The position numbers and the translations under genes were made by a program. This document shows positions 6,294 to 7,507 of a stretch of DNA of 7,507 nucleotides, in pieces. Source of the stretch: an uncultured Bacillota bacterium (GTDB taxonomy: Bacteria; Bacillota; Clostridia; Christensenellales; UBA1242); contig CAMUNJ010000038.1 of the NCBI GenBank assembly GCA_947090235.1, forward strand, positions 1 through 7,507. Direction: 5' to 3'. Numbering within the stretch: position 1 is the stretch's first letter; each line of letters begins with the position of its first letter. Under the pieces are notes generated by a model. The model saw nothing but the letters and a program-made list of their open reading frames with translations. It did no database searches and was not told the origin of the DNA.

Positions 6294-6348
6294 TTTAAAA
6301 AAAAGAAAAATCGCTATAAGTCCCTAAATATAAGACATATAGCGATTT
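6294..6348 (-). terminator. Rho-independent terminator of the tRNA-Thr unit
   Basis: Read on the minus strand, AAATCGCTATA (6348-6338) pairs perfectly with TATAGCGATTT (6318-6308), 11 bp. It is followed by a T-rich run broken by one C (6310-6297). It starts 6 bases after the CCA end of the tRNA. Confidence 0.9.
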
Positions 6349-6353
6349 GTGTT

Positions 6354-6428
6354 TGGAGCTGGTGGCGGGGATCGGACCCGCTCTCTCGGCCTTACCAAGG
6401 CCGCGCTTTCCCACTAAGCCACACCAGC
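6354..6428 (-). tRNA. tRNA-Thr, anticodon GGT, CCA encoded
   Basis: Reading from 6428 down, 75 bases fold as a cloverleaf: acceptor GCTGGTG with CACCAGC, TG, D arm GCTT-AGTGGGA-AAGC, anticodon arm CGGCC-TTGGTAA-GGCCG, variable AGAGA, T arm GCGGG-TCCGATC-CCCGC, discriminator T and CCA. The anticodon GGT reads ACC and ACT threonine codons. All stems pair perfectly. The T loop reads TCCGATC, where TTCGATC is expected, so position 55 is C instead of the nearly invariant T (pseudouridine). It is the last and only complete member of a three-part unit with its own promoter and terminator. The odd T loop leaves some doubt that it is fully functional. Confidence 0.9.
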
Positions 6429-6492
6429 ATAGTATTGATTTTTGCTTGTTTTTATTGAGGTTTCGGCATCCTCAAAATCGGCTATTTTTATT

Positions 6493-6530
6493 TTACCAAG
6501 GCATTGCGCTACCTGCTGCGCCACGTAAGC
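6493..6530 (-). pseudogene. tRNA-Thr 5' half, cut at the end of the anticodon loop (second)
   Basis: From 6530 down: acceptor strand GCTTACG, TG, D arm GCGC-AGCAGGTA-GCGC, A, anticodon stem strand ATGCC, loop TTGGTAA, 38 bases. The partner strand GGCAT is missing: AATAAAAATAGC follows instead. A hairpin TTGAGG/CCTCAA lies further on (6474-6454). The following sequence has only faint resemblance to a tRNA 3' half (AAGC could pair with the first four bases). Its acceptor strand differs from the complete tRNA, so it is not a simple copy. Confidence 0.85.
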
Positions 6531-6592
6531 ATATAAAATTGGGGACATAAATTTTGATTTTCTTTCAGACGTTTTCAGTCCCAAAAAACGTC

Positions 6593-6629
6593 TTACCAAG
6601 GTGGTGCTCTACCCCTGAGCCACAGTAGC
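6593..6629 (-). pseudogene. tRNA-Thr 5' half, cut at the end of the anticodon loop (first)
   Basis: From 6629 down: acceptor strand GCTACTG, TG, D arm GCTC-AGGGGTA-GAGC, A, anticodon stem strand CCACC, loop TTGGTAA, 37 bases. The expected GGTGG is missing; instead GACGTTTT follows and pairs with AAAACGTC (6592-6585 with 6575-6568). This copy has the most canonical D arm of the three and lies nearest the promoter, so it may be the original chromosomal 5' half. Start-to-start distances are 99 bases to the next half and 102 from there to the complete tRNA. Confidence 0.85.
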
Positions 6630-6647
6630 AAATTTTATTAAATTTTT

Positions 6648-6662
6648 GATGATTTAGTCATC
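6648..6662 (-). promoter_or_regulatory. Hairpin at the 5' end of the tRNA transcript
   Basis: GATGA-CTAAA-TCATC on the minus strand is a perfect 5 bp stem with a 5-base loop. It coincides with the predicted transcription start near 6662, so the primary transcript would begin with this hairpin. Confidence 0.5.
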
Positions 6663-6668
6663 TTTTAC

Positions 6669-6697
6669 ATAATAGCAATTTTGCAAATTTTTGTCAA
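6669..6697 (-). promoter_or_regulatory. Near-consensus promoter of the tRNA-Thr unit
   Basis: On the minus strand: TTGACA (6697-6692), exactly 17 bases, TATTAT (6674-6669). Five of six bases match consensus in the -10 and six of six in the -35. It drives the two tRNA halves and the complete tRNA as one transcript of about 350 bases to the terminator at 6348-6294. Confidence 0.9.
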
Positions 6698-6710
6698 TCT
6701 ATTTTATCAT
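6681..6710 (+). promoter_or_regulatory. Possible promoter of murB
   Basis: TTGCAA (6681-6686), 18 bases, TATCAT (6705-6710), overlapping the divergent tRNA promoter. A second TATCAT at 6723-6728 would place the start of transcription only about 5 bases before the murB ATG, but has no clear -35. Neither is strong. Confidence 0.35.
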
Positions 6711-6739
6711 TTTTAGGAATCTTATCATAAATACTTTAT

Positions 6740-7507
6740 ATGAAAAGATTTTCCAGTTTTTTAAAAGATAATAATATAAATTTTTTAACGCATCAACCTC
6801 TTGCACCTTTCACTAGTTTTAAACTTGGTGGGATTATTGACTATTTAGTTTTTCCTAGTGACCATAAACAACTACAAATATTAATTAAACTTTTAAAAGA
6901 ATTTGATTATAGTTATTTTGTTTTAGGCAATGGAAGCAATGTACTTTTTAAAAGCAAGCCATCTGTAAAAGTTGTTATTTCTATGCAAGATATGCAAGAC
7001 TTTTTATATCTTGAAAACGACTTGGTTTACACAAGTGCTAATATAAATTTATTTGCTTTTAATAAATTTTTAAAAGATAATGAGTTGACTGGTTTTGAAT
7101 TTTCGTTTGGTATACCTGGAAGTATTGGAGGCTCTATAAAAGGAAACGCTGGTGCGTTTGGAAAAAGTGTATGTGAGTATATAAACTCTATTACAATATT
7201 AAATACTGACACATGCGAATTTGAACATTTGAATAAAAATCAAATTAAATTCGACTATCGCACTACAAATATAAAAGAAATTATAATAGAAGCGGTTTTC
7301 AAGTTTGAAAAAGGCGAATATTATGAAATATCTAAAAAACAAAATCAATATTTTCAACAAAGAAAACAAACACAGCCTTTTGGAACTTTTAGTGCAGGAT
7401 CTGTCTTTAAACGCGGAAAAGATTATATCCCAGCACAACTTATTGACGAACTTGGTCTAAAAGGTTTGACTATTGGCGGAGCAATGATTTCCGACAAACA
7501 TGCAGGC
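6740..7507 (+). CDS. murB: UDP-N-acetylenolpyruvoylglucosamine reductase MurB, C-terminus cut by window end
   Basis: Exactly 256 codons are open to the end of the window; the full enzyme is about 300 residues. MurB is a cytoplasmic FAD enzyme that reduces UDP-GlcNAc-enolpyruvate with NADPH to UDP-MurNAc in peptidoglycan synthesis. Signatures: PLAPFTSFKLGG (20-31) and GNGSNVLF (63-70) of the FAD domain, IPGSIGGSIKGNAGAFG (125-141), FDYRTT (171-176), GSVFKR (220-225) with the Ser221 that matches the proton-donating serine, and LIDELGLKGLTIGGAMISDK (234-253) before HAG at the edge. The final glutamate motif is outside. ATG 6740 fits the family start, but has no Shine-Dalgarno at normal distance (AGGA is 21 bases away), so a leaderless or weakly initiated start is possible. 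It is a host gene, marking the chromosome side next to the tRNA. Confidence 0.97.
   Translation, partial: MKRFSSFLKDNNINFLTHQPLAPFTSFKLGGIIDYLVFPSDHKQLQILIKLLKEFDYSYFVLGNGSNVLFKSKPSVKVVISMQDMQDFLYLENDLVYTSANINLFAFNKFLKDNELTGFEFSFGIPGSIGGSIKGNAGAFGKSVCEYINSITILNTDTCEFEHLNKNQIKFDYRTTNIKEIIIEAVFKFEKGEYYEISKKQNQYFQQRKQTQPFGTFSAGSVFKRGKDYIPAQLIDELGLKGLTIGGAMISDKHAG

Larger units (their letters stand above)
2948..6428 (+). mobile_element. Probable small integrative element next to tRNA-Thr (limits uncertain)
   Basis: The stretch contains an RHH-like protein, a structured leader, an excisionase-like protein, an integrase, an orphan membrane protein, phased repeats and a tRNA gene, the usual content of a small integrative element. 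The right end is probably in the tRNA-Thr anticodon loop (about 6392-6398). The left end was not found: no second TTGGTAA core or tRNA 3' half is visible between 1 and 6350, so the element may extend beyond the window, or the left attachment site may have decayed. No relaxase, replication protein, capsid or terminase gene is present. Confidence 0.45.

Noticed and set aside
6320..6327. GTCCCTA near 2821 and 6320 as the attachment core of the element
   Set aside because: Only about 7 bases are shared, and the right copy is the loop of the tRNA terminator; the anticodon loop is a better supported target.
6454..6474. Hairpin TTGAGG/CCTCAA as a degenerate T arm of the second tRNA
   Set aside because: Loop is 9 bases without the TTC-R-A pattern, and the distance from the anticodon loop is too long; too weak to call, though AAGC further on could pair with GCTT of the acceptor.
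6429..6592. The two tRNA halves as complete tRNAs with an intron in the anticodon loop
   Set aside because: No GGTGG or GGCAT strand to complete the anticodon stems, no canonical T arm, and no CAGTAGC or CGTAAGC acceptor strand follow within the spacers.

Overview
The window is AT-rich bacterial DNA that reads with standard bacterial code: several genes end in TGA, most starts have a good Shine-Dalgarno, and transcripts end in hairpin-plus-T-run terminators. The gene types (a MurB of the compact bacterial kind, a DUF2441-like protein, a tyrosine integrase with an arm-binding N-terminus) suggest a low-GC Bacillota, probably an uncultured Clostridia-like lineage. The species cannot be fixed from this sequence.

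Left part (1-2642): the C-terminal part of a PfkB-family sugar/nucleoside kinase and a DUF2441-like protein, closed by a terminator. Next comes a two-gene unit driven by an extended -10 promoter that abuts its start codon: a protein with a sigma-region-4-like helix-turn-helix, and a protein that may have a CYTH-like fold. It ends in a terminator at 2725-2754.

Middle part (about 2643-6350): a small mobile-element-like module. It holds a ribbon-helix-helix-like DNA-binding protein with a strong ribosome binding site, a 140-base highly structured leader that can switch between a long hairpin, an antiterminator and a terminator, an excisionase-like protein overlapping a 453-residue tyrosine integrase with all catalytic residues, and an AT-rich orphan membrane protein with its own promoter. 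The module ends in four copies of a TTGACACCATTT repeat that may be integrase arm sites.

Right part (6294-7507): a minus-strand tRNA transcription unit and, divergent from it, the start of murB. The tRNA unit has a near-consensus promoter (TTGACA, 17 bases, TATTAT), then two truncated tRNA-Thr 5' halves, each ending exactly at the last base of the anticodon loop (TTGGTAA), then one complete tRNA-Thr(GGT), then a strong terminator. The three tRNA starts are about 100 bp apart. The simplest reading is repeated site-specific recombination in the tRNA-Thr anticodon loop beside an integrase gene. The complete tRNA also carries C instead of the near-universal T at position 55. This tRNA array and the switch-like leader before the xis-int pair are the two most interesting parts of the window. 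No relaxase, CRISPR array or known defence system was seen.
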